DNA of 64,000 nucleotides from Denitromonas iodatirespirans (GTDB lineage Bacteria; Pseudomonadota; Gammaproteobacteria; Burkholderiales; Rhodocyclaceae). Location of the stretch: assembly GCF_018524365.1 (NCBI RefSeq), contig NZ_JAEKFT010000006.1, forward strand, positions 186,001 through 250,000. Direction: 5' to 3'. Positions 1 to 12,898 of this stretch are shown one piece after another (within the stretch, counting starts at the first letter, position 1; each line of letters opens with the position of its first letter). Made by a program: the position numbers and the translations under genes. Below the pieces are notes generated by a model that ran no database searches, was not told the origin of the DNA, and worked only from the letters and a program-made list of their open reading frames with translations.

Positions 1-926
<926 letters not shown>

Positions 927-999
927 ATGTCGATTTCCTCCGGCGCTACGGGCGGCGGGGCCGCCGCGCATCACCCATTCACCAATCACGAATCACCGA

Positions 1000-2532
<1,533 letters not shown>

Positions 2533-2594
2533 AACTCAGGTCTCCTGAAAGGCACTTCTTTGCAGGCGGCGCGCCGATGTTCCGGTCACGCCGC

Positions 2595-3599
2595 TCAGTG
2601 TTCGTTCAAATGGTGCAACAAGCGGTGGGCCGCCGCCGCCGGGGTGGTGTCGCCACGCGCCACCGCCGCCTGCAGGCCGGCCAGCTCGGCGCGCACCCGG
2701 GGATGCTCGCGAAAGCCCTGCCGCAGGCCGCTGTCGATCAGCTCCCACATCCAGGCCTCGGCCTGGTGGCGGCGCTTTTCGTCGAATTCGCCGCTGCCGC
2801 GCATGGTGTCGCGATAGCGCAGGATCTCGTCCCAGAACTGGGCGATGCCTTCCTTCTTCAGCGCCGACAAGGTCAGCACCGGTGGCACCCAGTTGGGCGA
2901 GGTGTGGCGCAGCATGCCCAGCGCGGTCTTGATCTGGCTCTTGGCCACCGCCGCCTGGCGCGGGTCGATGTCGGCCTTGTTGATGACGATCAGGTCGGCC
3001 AGCTCCATGATCCCTTTCTTGATCGCTTGCAGGTCGTCGCCGGCATTGGGCAACTGCAGCAGGCAGAAGATGTCGGTCATGCCGGCCACCGCGGTCTCGC
3101 TCTGGCCGACGCCGACGGTCTCGACGATCACCACGTCGAAACCAGCCGCCTCGCACACCAGCAGCGTCTCGCGCGTCTTGCCGGCCACGCCGCCGAGACT
3201 GCCGGCCGCGGGGCTGGGGCGGATGAAGGCCTCGGTCCGCTGGGACAGCATCTCCATGCGCGTCTTGTCGCCGAGGATGCTGCCGCCGGTCACCGACGAG
3301 GACGGATCGACCGCAAGCACCGCCACGCGCAGGCCCTGCTCGATCAGATACAGGCCGAGCGCCTCGATGAAGGTCGACTTGCCCACCCCCGGCACCCCGG
3401 AGATCCCCACCCGCATGGCGCCGCCGGTATGCGGCAGTAGGGCCTCGAGCACCCGGCGCGCACGGGCGCGATGATCGGGCCGCAGGGATTCGATCAGGGT
3501 GATGGTCTTGGCCAGCGGGCGCAGCTGTCGCGCGATCACACCGTCGACCAGATGCTGGTCGACGGTGTCGAGTTCGGCGGGCGTGTGGGACATGGGCAT
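2595..3599 (-). CDS. meaB: Methylmalonyl-CoA mutase-associated GTPase MeaB (ArgK family)
   Basis: G3E-type P-loop GTPase that chaperones cofactor loading and protects methylmalonyl-CoA mutase. A Walker A motif GVPGVGKST lies at about residues 68-76, followed by VDPSSSVTGGSILGDKTRM and a guanine-specificity motif NKAD near residue 210. The 334 residues fit the family. It sits between mcm and pccB on the same strand, 53 bases behind mcm, the usual context for MeaB. Two ATG codons lie six bases apart at the start (3599 and 3593). Neither has a strong ribosome binding site, so the first residue is uncertain. Older annotations call this family ArgK; there is no arginine transport context here. Confidence 0.92.
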   Translation of the reverse strand: MPMSHTPAELDTVDQHLVDGVIARQLRPLAKTITLIESLRPDHRARARRVLEALLPHTGGAMRVGISGVPGVGKSTFIEALGLYLIEQGLRVAVLAVDPSSSVTGGSILGDKTRMEMLSQRTEAFIRPSPAAGSLGGVAGKTRETLLVCEAAGFDVVIVETVGVGQSETAVAGMTDIFCLLQLPNAGDDLQAIKKGIMELADLIVINKADIDPRQAAVAKSQIKTALGMLRHTSPNWVPPVLTLSALKKEGIAQFWDEILRYRDTMRGSGEFDEKRRHQAEAWMWELIDSGLRQGFREHPRVRAELAGLQAAVARGDTTPAAAAHRLLHHLNEH

Positions 3600-3652
3600 G
3601 GAAAGGCGGGGGTCCTGTCGGGGTGGCCGAAGCCCCCCGGCAGCAGCGCCGC

Positions 3653-5812
<2,160 letters not shown>

Positions 5813-6015
5813 GCTTACCTCTCTGATCAACGGAGCGGGCCCGAACAGGGTCGAGCCCGCGTGTTATCTGTATGGAATCGTGCGGCGACTGCGCCGCCCG
5901 CGAAAGACGCGGGCGGCCGTCGGCGCCCTGTACGAGCATCCCTCCCTCTCCGTCGCCGAAGCGACGCCCTCTTTGTGACTGGACGCTGTACAGGATAGTG
6001 ACCTGCGACGGGCGG
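5813..6015 (-). other. Structured 5' leader of the mutase operon
   Basis: Between the mutase start and its probable promoter lie about 200 bases without a gene. They hold a perfect 10-bp stem with a five-base loop at 5893-5917 and a 6-bp stem closed by CGAA at 5951-5966. The second stem is enclosed by a more distant 7-bp inverted repeat, CCTGTAC at 5927-5933 and GTACAGG at 5988-5994. The mRNA leader could therefore fold strongly. I looked for cobalamin riboswitch landmarks and did not recognise a B12 box. Function unknown. Confidence 0.45.
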
Positions 6016-6045
6016 ATAATACTTTATCCATAATTATGAATGCAA
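6016..6045 (-). promoter_or_regulatory. Probable mutase promoter with embedded palindrome
   Basis: Read on the minus strand, TTGCAT (6040-6045) and TATTAT (6016-6021) form a -35/-10 pair with an 18-base spacer in a locally AT-rich patch. The spacer contains the perfect palindrome CATAATTATG at 6029-6038, a good place for the divergent GntR regulator to bind. This is pattern recognition only; no consensus for this regulator is known to me. Confidence 0.5.
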
Positions 6046-6185
6046 GAGGAACCGGATTCGCGGTATCATGCTACCCGCAACCCGGACGCGCGTTAACCGC
6101 CCCCGGCAGCGATCCGCCCGACGGACCGCCGCGCCGCACGCGCCGCGCCCGACCCCATCGTCACCCGTGAGGAGACCGGTTCCGC

Positions 6186-6857
6186 ATGAACGCAACTCGC
6201 ATTGCACCCATGGCGCTGTACCAGGAAGTGGCCGAACGCCTGCGCGAGCGGATATTCGCCCACGAACTCAAACCGGGCGCCTGGATCGACGAACAAGCCC
6301 TGACCGAGCACTACGGCATCTCACGCACGCCCCTGCGCGAAGCGCTCAAGGTGCTGGCCTCGGAGGGGCTGGTCACGCTCAAGCCGCGGCGCGGTTGCTA
6401 CGTGACCGAGATCTCGGAGCGCGATCTCGACGAGATCTTCACCGTCATGGGCTTGCTCGAAGGCCAGTGCGCGCGCGACGCCACCGTGCAGGCGAACGCG
6501 GCCGACCTGAAAGCGCTCGAACGGATCCATGCCGACCTCGAAGCGGCCGCCGCCGGTGGCGACATCAACGGGTTCTTCGAAGCCAACCAGTCCTTCCACC
6601 ACCAGGTGCAGACGATTGCCGACAATCGCTGGCTGCTGCATGTCATCGACGACCTGCGCAAGGTGATCAAGCTCTCGCGCCATCACTCGCTGTTCAGCGA
6701 AGGCCGGCTGGAACAGTCACTGACCGAACACCGCCGCATTCTCAAGGCCATGCTGGCCCGCGACGCCGACGAGGCCGAACTGGCCATGCGCGAACACATC
6801 GCCAGCGGCCGCAAGGCGCTGGCGCGCATCGCCGCCGCCCGCACCGAAGCCGCCTGA
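6186..6857 (+). CDS. GntR family regulator, FadR/FCD subfamily
   Basis: DNA-binding regulator with an N-terminal winged helix-turn-helix (about residues 10-75, including ISRTPLREALKVLASEGLV) and an all-helical FCD ligand domain (about 85-215) carrying the His-rich segments NQSFHHQVQ and LTEHRRILKAM expected for a metal or carboxylate site. It has 223 residues, typical for the subfamily. GAGGAG lies about a dozen bases before the ATG. It is divergent from the methylmalonyl-CoA mutase operon and shares its AT-rich intergenic region. Control of propionyl-CoA or methylmalonyl-CoA metabolism is therefore the likely role, by inference from position only. Confidence 0.9.
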   Translation: MNATRIAPMALYQEVAERLRERIFAHELKPGAWIDEQALTEHYGISRTPLREALKVLASEGLVTLKPRRGCYVTEISERDLDEIFTVMGLLEGQCARDATVQANAADLKALERIHADLEAAAAGGDINGFFEANQSFHHQVQTIADNRWLLHVIDDLRKVIKLSRHHSLFSEGRLEQSLTEHRRILKAMLARDADEAELAMREHIASGRKALARIAAARTEAA

Positions 6858-6868
6858 GCGGCCGGCCG

Positions 6869-9055
6869 TCAGTACGGCTGGCCGAACTGCAGATAAAAGC
6901 GCCACTCGTGGATCTCCGGCGACATGCCGGCCCCCAGGTAGAGCGGCCCGAGCACCGTGTCGGCGCCGACGAACAGCGAGCCTGAGCGGAACGTCCCCGC
7001 GTCTGCGCCGGCCGAAGCATAGGCACGCAAACGCGCCCATTCGTAGGTCGCCCCCATATACACGCCGCGCCCCAGCGAGTCCGGCAGCTTGCTGATGCGC
7101 CGGTACCAGGCCCCCCGCAGCAAGAACACCTGATCGGCCGTCAGCTCGCCGTAGCGATAGCCCGAGAGCAGGAACGGGCCGCCCAGCGGCGTGCGCGCCA
7201 CCGCCGGCAGATCGCGGTCCGGGCTGCCGGCGAACAACACGCCGAGCTGGGCGCTATGCGCTTGGTAGGACATCGCCAGCGAGGCGTTGAGCGCGCTCGT
7301 GGTGTAGTCCAGATCGCTGCCGAAGCGCGGAAGATGCCGCGCCACCTGGAGCCGGGCCGCGTAGCCGCGCGTGGCGAAGAACGGGCTGTCGAGCCGGTCC
7401 AGCGTGGCCGAGGCCTGCAGCGCGCCGTCGTCGATGTCGATGGCCGGATAGAGCGCCTGGCCGGCCAGCACCTCGGCCCGCTGGGTGCCCCGCCGCAGCC
7501 CGACCCGCAGCTCGCCCCATTCGCCCATCTCGTAGCCCAGGTCGAGCCCCAGCGTGCGCTCGCGCACCTTGTAGTCGGCCAGCTTCCGGCCCTTGTCGTA
7601 GACCGGCGTGGCGCGGCTCTGGAATTCGATCGACGGCGCCACGAACCACGCCGCGTTCAGGCCCAGCGGCTGGTACAACTCGGTGCGCAACCGGTTGGTG
7701 GTGCCCAGCTGGACATCGGCATCGAGCCGCGCGCCCCAGCGGTTCAGCCAGCGGCGCGACACGCCGGCATACAGCCCGACCGCGCCGTCGCCCTCGAAGT
7801 CGGCCGACAGCCCACCACCGAAGCGCAGGTAGGTCGGCCCCCAGGATTTCTCGGCGGCCTCGATGCGCAGGTCGGCCACGGCCCCGTCGCGCACCAGGCT
7901 GTAGCGCAGGCGTTCGAAGTCGCCCGAACTGTAGAGGCCGTCGATATCCCGCTCCAGCGCCTCGCGGTCCAGCGGGCGATCGCGCAAGGCGTCGAGCCGC
8001 GCCCGGATCGCTTCGGCCGGCACATACCGCATGCCGTCGACCACCACCTGGCGGATCACCGGCTCGGGCTGCGTCCAGCGTGCCTGGCGCTGCCGCTGCC
8101 ACAAGGCGAAGCTTTCGGCATCGACACTGAAGCGCGCCAGCACGCCGGCGGCATTGCGCGCCGCCGCCTCGCCCAGCGGAATCGTCTCGAGCACGCGGTC
8201 GAAGTCCATCGAGGTGATGCTGCCCAGATCCACCTGCACCAGCGCGTCGTCCGCGCCGAGGCGCGCCAGCTGCTGGGCCACGTTCTGTTCGAGCGCCAGG
8301 TTGATGGCCTGCAACACGATGTCGGTGGCCGACTGCAGGCGGTCGCGCGCCATCGGCGGCGTGCCCAGATTCACCGCGATCACGCGCGTGCCGCACAGCC
8401 GACGCCCCTCGTCGACCGGCAAGTTGAGCACCAGGCCGCCGTCGACCAGCAACCGCCCGTCCTGCGCGATGGGCAGGAACACGCCGGGCACGGCCATGCT
8501 GGCGCGCATCGCCCGCCACAGCGGACCGTCGTCGAGCACCACCAGCTGACCGCTCTCCAGATCGGTGGCCATGGCGCGAAAGGGCAGCGCCAAGGCGTCG
8601 AAATTGGGCAGATCGTCGGCCGAACCGATCAGGCGCTGCAGGAAGCGATCCAGCTCCTGCCCGGCAATGGCGCTGTGCGGCAGCAACACCCGGCCGTCGC
8701 CATAGCCCATCGACAGCGCGCTGCGGTTGCGCGAGGCGTCTTCCTTTTCGCGAAACGGCTGCCGATCGCGCGGCACGGTGTTGGCGAAGATGGCGTCCCA
8801 ATCGGCCGAGCGCACCTGGCGCTCCATCGTCGCCAGCGGCACGCCGGCCGCATAGGCGGCGCCGACGATGGCGCCCATGCTGGTGCCGACCACGCAATCA
8901 ACCGGGATGCGCATCTGCTCCATCACCTTGAGCACGCCGATGTGCGCCACGCCGCGCGCCCCGCCACCCGACAGCACCAGGGCCACCCCGCCCTCGGCCA
9001 GCGCCGGCAGGTGGGTGAGCCAGCCGGCAAGCAGGAGAATCAACAGACGGCGCAC
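6869..9055 (-). CDS. Patatin-like phospholipase with outer-membrane beta-barrel (PlpD/type Vd-like)
   Basis: Predicted secreted lipase joined to its own outer-membrane anchor. From a GTG start there is a signal peptide (residues 1-20), then a patatin domain with the oxyanion motif GGGARG (30-35), the nucleophile motif GTSMG (Ser59) and the catalytic Asp in LLVDGG near 205. A POTRA-like segment follows around 330-410, and then a C-terminal bacterial-surface-antigen barrel ending in FYLQFGQPY. About 728 residues, close to Pseudomonas PlpD as I recall it. The open frame extends upstream to 9364 but that part reads as low-complexity noise, and the signal peptide fixes the start. It is convergent with the GntR gene. 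Confidence 0.85.
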   Translation of the reverse strand: MRRLLILLLAGWLTHLPALAEGGVALVLSGGGARGVAHIGVLKVMEQMRIPVDCVVGTSMGAIVGAAYAAGVPLATMERQVRSADWDAIFANTVPRDRQPFREKEDASRNRSALSMGYGDGRVLLPHSAIAGQELDRFLQRLIGSADDLPNFDALALPFRAMATDLESGQLVVLDDGPLWRAMRASMAVPGVFLPIAQDGRLLVDGGLVLNLPVDEGRRLCGTRVIAVNLGTPPMARDRLQSATDIVLQAINLALEQNVAQQLARLGADDALVQVDLGSITSMDFDRVLETIPLGEAAARNAAGVLARFSVDAESFALWQRQRQARWTQPEPVIRQVVVDGMRYVPAEAIRARLDALRDRPLDREALERDIDGLYSSGDFERLRYSLVRDGAVADLRIEAAEKSWGPTYLRFGGGLSADFEGDGAVGLYAGVSRRWLNRWGARLDADVQLGTTNRLRTELYQPLGLNAAWFVAPSIEFQSRATPVYDKGRKLADYKVRERTLGLDLGYEMGEWGELRVGLRRGTQRAEVLAGQALYPAIDIDDGALQASATLDRLDSPFFATRGYAARLQVARHLPRFGSDLDYTTSALNASLAMSYQAHSAQLGVLFAGSPDRDLPAVARTPLGGPFLLSGYRYGELTADQVFLLRGAWYRRISKLPDSLGRGVYMGATYEWARLRAYASAGADAGTFRSGSLFVGADTVLGPLYLGAGMSPEIHEWRFYLQFGQPY

Positions 9056-9110
9056 GGTGAGGCCTTGCAGTCGTAAACAGCCCGCCAGTCTAGCGACGGG
9101 GGCGGCAAAC

Positions 9111-9141
9111 AAAAAGCCCCGACGCCGAAGCGCCGGGGCCT
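9111..9141 (-). terminator. Rho-independent terminator after actP
   Basis: On the minus strand an almost perfect GC stem (GGCCCCGGCG pairing with CGTCGGGGC, TTCG-like loop) is followed by TTTTTG. It lies just past the actP stop codon and before the patatin gene, separating the two minus-strand units. Confidence 0.85.
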
Positions 9142-9179
9142 TGCGTGCTGCGCCTGCCGGCCGCAGCCGGCAGGGTCGA

Positions 9180-10856
9180 TCAATGGGCGGCGGCGGTCGC
9201 CGCGCCGACACCCGTCTGGGCGCGCACATACTGGTCGCCGAAGGCCTGGCGCTCGGCATCGGCCTCGGCGCTGCGGTCGAGCATCGACACGACAAACGCC
9301 GCCAGGAAAGCCACCGGCATGGAGAACAGCGCCGGCTGGGTGTAGGGGAAGATCGGCTCAGCATAGCCGAACACCGCCACCCACACCGACTTGGACAGCA
9401 CCACCAGCGTCACCGCGCTCAGCAGGCCGAGGTAGCCGCCGGCCAGCGCGCCGCGCGTGGTCAGGCCTTTCCAGTACATCGACAGGATCAGCACCGGGAA
9501 GTTGGCCGAAGCGGCCACGCCGAAGGCCAGCGCCACCATGAAGGCCACGTTCATCTTCTCGAAGGCCAGGCCCAGCACCACGGCGACCAGACCGAGGCCG
9601 ATGGTGGCGAACTTGGACACGCGCAGCTCGGCGCTTTCGCTGGCCGTGCCTTTCTTGATCACCCGCGAGTAGATGTCGTGCGAGATGGCCGACGCACCGG
9701 CCAGCGCCAGCCCGGCGACCACCGCCAGGATGGTGGCGAAGGCCACCGCCGACAGGAAGCCGAGCAGCAGGTCGCCGCCCACGGCCTTGGCCAGGTGCAT
9801 GGCGACCATGTTGCCGCCGCCGATGATCTTGCCGCCGATCTGCCCCTCTTCGAAGAACTCGGGGTTCTGGCCGACGATGATCACCGCCGCCAGGCCCATC
9901 AGCGCCACCACGTTGAAGAAGTAGGCGACGATGCCCGAGGCGAACAGCACCGACTTGCGCGCCTCCTTGGCATCGGTCACGGTGAAGAAGCGCATCAGGA
10001 TATGCGGCAGGCCGGCGGTGCCGAACATCAGCCCGAGGCCGAGCGAAATCGCGGTGATCGGCTCGGCCAGCAGGTTGCCCGGCGCGAACAGCTTGGCGCC
10101 CAGCGTGTGCACCGACATGGCGCGCGCGCTCAGTTCTTCGAAGCTGAAGCCGAACTGGGAGAGCGCCAGCACCACCACCACGGTGCCGCCAAACAGCAGC
10201 ATGCAGGCCTTGATGATCTGAACCCAGGTGGTCGCCACCATGCCGCCGAAGGTCACATAGACCATCATCAGCGCACCGACCAGCACCAGCGCGATGCCGT
10301 AGTCGAGGCCGAACAGCAGCTTGATCAGCTGGCCGGCGCCGACCATCTGCGCCACCAGGTAGAAGCACACCACGATCAGCGAGCTGACCGCCGCCATGGT
10401 GCGCACCTTGCCCTGGTTGAGGCGGTAGGAGGTGATGTCGGCAAAGGTGAACTTGCCCAGGTTGCGCAGACGCTCGGCCATCAGGAACAGGATCACCGGC
10501 CAACCAACGAAGAAGGCGATCATGTAGATGTAGGCATCGACGCCCTGGGTGTACATCATCGCCGTGAGGCCCAGCAGCGTGGCGGCCGACATGTAGTCGC
10601 CGGCGATCGCCAGGCCGTTCTGGAAGCCGGTGATGCCGCCGCCGGCGGTGTAGAAGTCGGCGGTCGACTTGGTGCGGCTGGCCGCCCAGTAGGTGATCCC
10701 CAGCGTCAGCAGCACGAACACCACGAACATGCCGATAGCGTTGAGGTTGATGGCCTGCTTGGTGGTCTGCGAAATGGCGTCGCTGGCGATGGCCGAGGTC
10801 GCCAACAGGCTGGTCGCCGCCAGGGCGAGGCGGGCAAGAAGAGTCGGACGCATCAT
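9180..10856 (-). CDS. actP: Cation/acetate symporter ActP (SSS family)
   Basis: Sodium:solute symporter of 558 residues for uptake of acetate and other short monocarboxylates across the inner membrane. The N-terminus looks like a cleavable signal ([21 protein letters not shown]). About 13 hydrophobic helices follow, including the SSS signatures [20 protein letters not shown] and [15 protein letters not shown]. It overlaps the DUF485 gene upstream by four bases (ATGA), the classic yjcH-actP arrangement. That arrangement is usually linked to acetyl-CoA synthetase, but no acs gene is in view. Confidence 0.95.
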   Translation of the reverse strand: MMRPTLLARLALAATSLLATSAIASDAISQTTKQAINLNAIGMFVVFVLLTLGITYWAASRTKSTADFYTAGGGITGFQNGLAIAGDYMSAATLLGLTAMMYTQGVDAYIYMIAFFVGWPVILFLMAERLRNLGKFTFADITSYRLNQGKVRTMAAVSSLIVVCFYLVAQMVGAGQLIKLLFGLDYGIALVLVGALMMVYVTFGGMVATTWVQIIKACMLLFGGTVVVVLALSQFGFSFEELSARAMSVHTLGAKLFAPGNLLAEPITAISLGLGLMFGTAGLPHILMRFFTVTDAKEARKSVLFASGIVAYFFNVVALMGLAAVIIVGQNPEFFEEGQIGGKIIGGGNMVAMHLAKAVGGDLLLGFLSAVAFATILAVVAGLALAGASAISHDIYSRVIKKGTASESAELRVSKFATIGLGLVAVVLGLAFEKMNVAFMVALAFGVAASANFPVLILSMYWKGLTTRGALAGGYLGLLSAVTLVVLSKSVWVAVFGYAEPIFPYTQPALFSMPVAFLAAFVVSMLDRSAEADAERQAFGDQYVRAQTGVGAATAAAH

Positions 10857-11173
10857 TTCCCCTCCTCCCAGGCCGCAGCCACGATCTGCTTGTTCAGCGC
10901 ATCGAATTCGCCGTTGGCCCGCCGCACATAGATCAGCGTCAGCACCCAGAAGACAATGAACTGGAACAGGCCGGCAAGGATGCCGACCGTCACGTGGCTA
11001 CCCGAAAAGGGCTGCATCGCCACCAGATCGGGGGCGAAGGCCACGGCCATCACGAAGCCATAGAAGACGACGAACACGATCGCCGACAGGAACCAGACAA
11101 AGCGCCCGCGACGCTTGACGAGTTCCGTGAACTGCGGATTGTTGCGTATGCGGGCATACACCGAACTGGACAT
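10853..11173 (-). CDS. yjcH: DUF485 inner-membrane protein (YjcH family)
   Basis: Small 106-residue membrane protein with two hydrophobic helices (about 27-50 and 60-85). Family members are encoded next to acetate symporters, and the four-base overlap with actP implies translational coupling. The start at 11173 ([15 protein letters not shown]) is chosen because GGGAGGG lies just upstream. The in-frame ATG at 11191 would place that ribosome binding site inside the gene. The precise function of DUF485 proteins is not established; a partner role for ActP is inferred. Confidence 0.9.
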   Translation of the reverse strand: MSSSVYARIRNNPQFTELVKRRGRFVWFLSAIVFVVFYGFVMAVAFAPDLVAMQPFSGSHVTVGILAGLFQFIVFWVLTLIYVRRANGEFDALNKQIVAAAWEEGK

Positions 11174-11284
11174 GAGGCCCTCCCTCATCATGATGCTACG
11201 GTTGTCGAATATTGATTTTGTGCGCGCAACCGCCCCCGCCTCTGCGGTGGGCAGTCGGCGCGGGTATCTTATATGATCTACATG

Positions 11285-11308
11285 TTTCCATACTCATTGG
11301 TATGGAAA
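11285..11308. promoter_or_regulatory. Perfect inverted repeat in the yjcH / crotonase intergenic region
   Basis: Arms TTTCCATAC (11285-11293) and GTATGGAAA (11300-11308) are perfectly complementary with a six-base spacer. They sit in AT-rich DNA between two divergent genes, 112 bases from yjcH and 94 from the crotonase start. No uridine run follows on either strand, so an operator is more likely than a terminator. The binding protein is unknown. Confidence 0.55.
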
Positions 11309-11401
11309 AAATATTGCATCGCACGCATCGATAAACCCGTGAAATAAAGGAATACATCCAATTTATGCCTCACCGCACCACGCTTTACGGAGATCAATGC
11401 C

Positions 11402-12184
11402 ATGCCCGGCACGATACGGCTCGAGATCAATGACGGCTTCGCCACCATCACGCTCGACAACCCCGACCGGCTCAACGCCATCGACTCGCACATGTGGCGC
11501 CAGCTGCATGCGCATCTGGCCGCGGTGGACGCCGAGCCCGGCCTGCGCTGCGTGATCCTGCGCGGCGCCGGCCACCAGGCCTTTGCCGCCGGCGGCGACA
11601 TCGAGGAATTCCTCACCGTGCGCGCCACGGTCGACGACGCCCTGCACTACCACGACACCCTGGTCGCCTCGGCGCTGGACGCCATCCGCCACTGCCCGAT
11701 CCCCACCGTGACCGCCATCCAGGGCGCCTGCATCGGCGGCGGGCTGGAGATCGCCGGCTGTTGCGACATCCGCATCGCCGGACGCAGCGCGCGCTTCGGC
11801 GCACCGATCAACCGGCTGGGCTTTTCGATATATCCGGGCGAGATGGCCGGCCTGCTCGCGCTGGTCGGCCCGGCCGTGCTGCTCGAAATCCTGCTCGAAG
11901 GGCGCATCCTGGGCGCCGACGAGGCACTGGCCAAGGGCCTGCTGAGCCGGGTGGTCGAGGACGATCAGGTCATCGACGAGGCGCTCGCCACCGCCCGGCG
12001 CATCGGCGCCGGTGCGCCGCTCGTCGCCCGCGCCCACAAGCAGTGGGTGCACCGGTTGATGACCGGCGCGCCGCTGACCGATGCCGAAAAGCGCGACGCC
12101 TTCGCCTTTCTCGACACCGCCGACTACGCCGAGGGTATGCAGGCCTTTCTCGCCAAACGCGCCCCCCGCTTCGACGGCCGCTGA
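11402..12184 (+). CDS. Enoyl-CoA hydratase/isomerase (crotonase) family protein
   Basis: 260-residue crotonase-fold protein acting on an acyl-CoA thioester. The oxyanion-hole segments are clear (AGHQAFAAGGDIEEF and GACIGGGLEIAGCCD), and the first catalytic Glu of classical hydratases is kept in GGLEIAG. The second one, normally in the segment QPE, is replaced: the sequence reads RFGAPINRLGF. A plain 2-enoyl-CoA hydratase is therefore doubtful, and isomerase, hydrolase or lyase activity is possible. The protein ends MQAFLAKRAPRFDGR, as many degradative crotonases do. It is monocistronic and divergent from yjcH-actP. It is one candidate for the missing PaaF step, though it lies over 24 kb from the paa genes. 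Confidence 0.85.
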   Translation: MPGTIRLEINDGFATITLDNPDRLNAIDSHMWRQLHAHLAAVDAEPGLRCVILRGAGHQAFAAGGDIEEFLTVRATVDDALHYHDTLVASALDAIRHCPIPTVTAIQGACIGGGLEIAGCCDIRIAGRSARFGAPINRLGFSIYPGEMAGLLALVGPAVLLEILLEGRILGADEALAKGLLSRVVEDDQVIDEALATARRIGAGAPLVARAHKQWVHRLMTGAPLTDAEKRDAFAFLDTADYAEGMQAFLAKRAPRFDGR

Positions 12185-12297
12185 ACGGTGCGCGGCGCGA
12201 TATGCCGAAAGGACTAGTTTTTGGCCTCACCGAGCGCCACGTGAGTTAACGCGCCTGCAGAACACTGGACATCCTCACCCCAACGGAGCGATGTTCC

Positions 12298-12861
12298 ATG
12301 ACTGCAAAGCACGCCCTACTGGCGGCGGCGCTGGCCTTCGCCGGCACGCAGGCCGCCCTCGCGGCCGCCCCCAGCTATGACGGCCACCTCACCAGCGGCA
12401 GCTTCGCCGGCACCGTGGCCGCCGAAAGCGGCCCGTGGTCGGATGGCGCCAACTGGTCGCTGTGGACCTTCAACGCCGACTTCCTCGCCGAGGTGTCGAT
12501 CACCGTCACCCCCACCAACGCCGACCTCGATCCCTACATCGCGGTGTGGTACGGCACCGAGAGCGACACCGCCAACTACTTCGACATGGGCTCGGACGCG
12601 CTGTCCTCGCTGTTCATCGCCGGCGCCGACGGCCTGAACCCGTGGAGCGCCGACGGCGCCGGCGAACCGGCCGCGCTGTCCTTCACCAACACCTACGGCA
12701 GCGGCCCCTTCGTGCTCGCCATCGCCGACTACGCCGACGGCCTCGGCAGCGGCCAACTCGCCTACACCATCGCCGCCAGCGTCCCCGAACCCGAAACCTA
12801 CGCCATGTTCCTGGCCGGTCTCGGCCTGAGCGCCGCACTACGCCTGCGTCGCCGCACCTGA
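12298..12861 (+). CDS. PEP-CTERM sorting domain protein (DVUA0089-like)
   Basis: Exported 187-residue protein. A signal peptide occupies residues 1-23 (ends ALAAA). The middle is a small beta-rich domain poor in Lys (SGSFAGTVAAESGPWSDGANW and VTPTNADLDPYIAVWYG). The C-terminus from about residue 162 reads VPEPETYAMFLAGLG and then an arginine-rich tail, the PEP-CTERM signal for exosortase processing and surface sorting. GGAG precedes the ATG. It is followed within 40 bases by a Tat-exported phosphatase-like gene on the same strand, so the two are probably cotranscribed. No exosortase gene is in the window. The family name is from memory of the domain pattern. Confidence 0.82.
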   Translation: MTAKHALLAAALAFAGTQAALAAAPSYDGHLTSGSFAGTVAAESGPWSDGANWSLWTFNADFLAEVSITVTPTNADLDPYIAVWYGTESDTANYFDMGSDALSSLFIAGADGLNPWSADGAGEPAALSFTNTYGSGPFVLAIADYADGLGSGQLAYTIAASVPEPETYAMFLAGLGLSAALRLRRRT

Positions 12862-12898
12862 CCCCCGCCCCCCAACCCCAAAAACACTGGAGAGAACA

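Noticed and set aside
5813-6045. Cobalamin riboswitch before the mutase
   Set aside because: The leader is structured, but I could not find a B12 box or the other conserved segments. The same check before cobQ and cbiB was negative; that gap is only about 70 bases.
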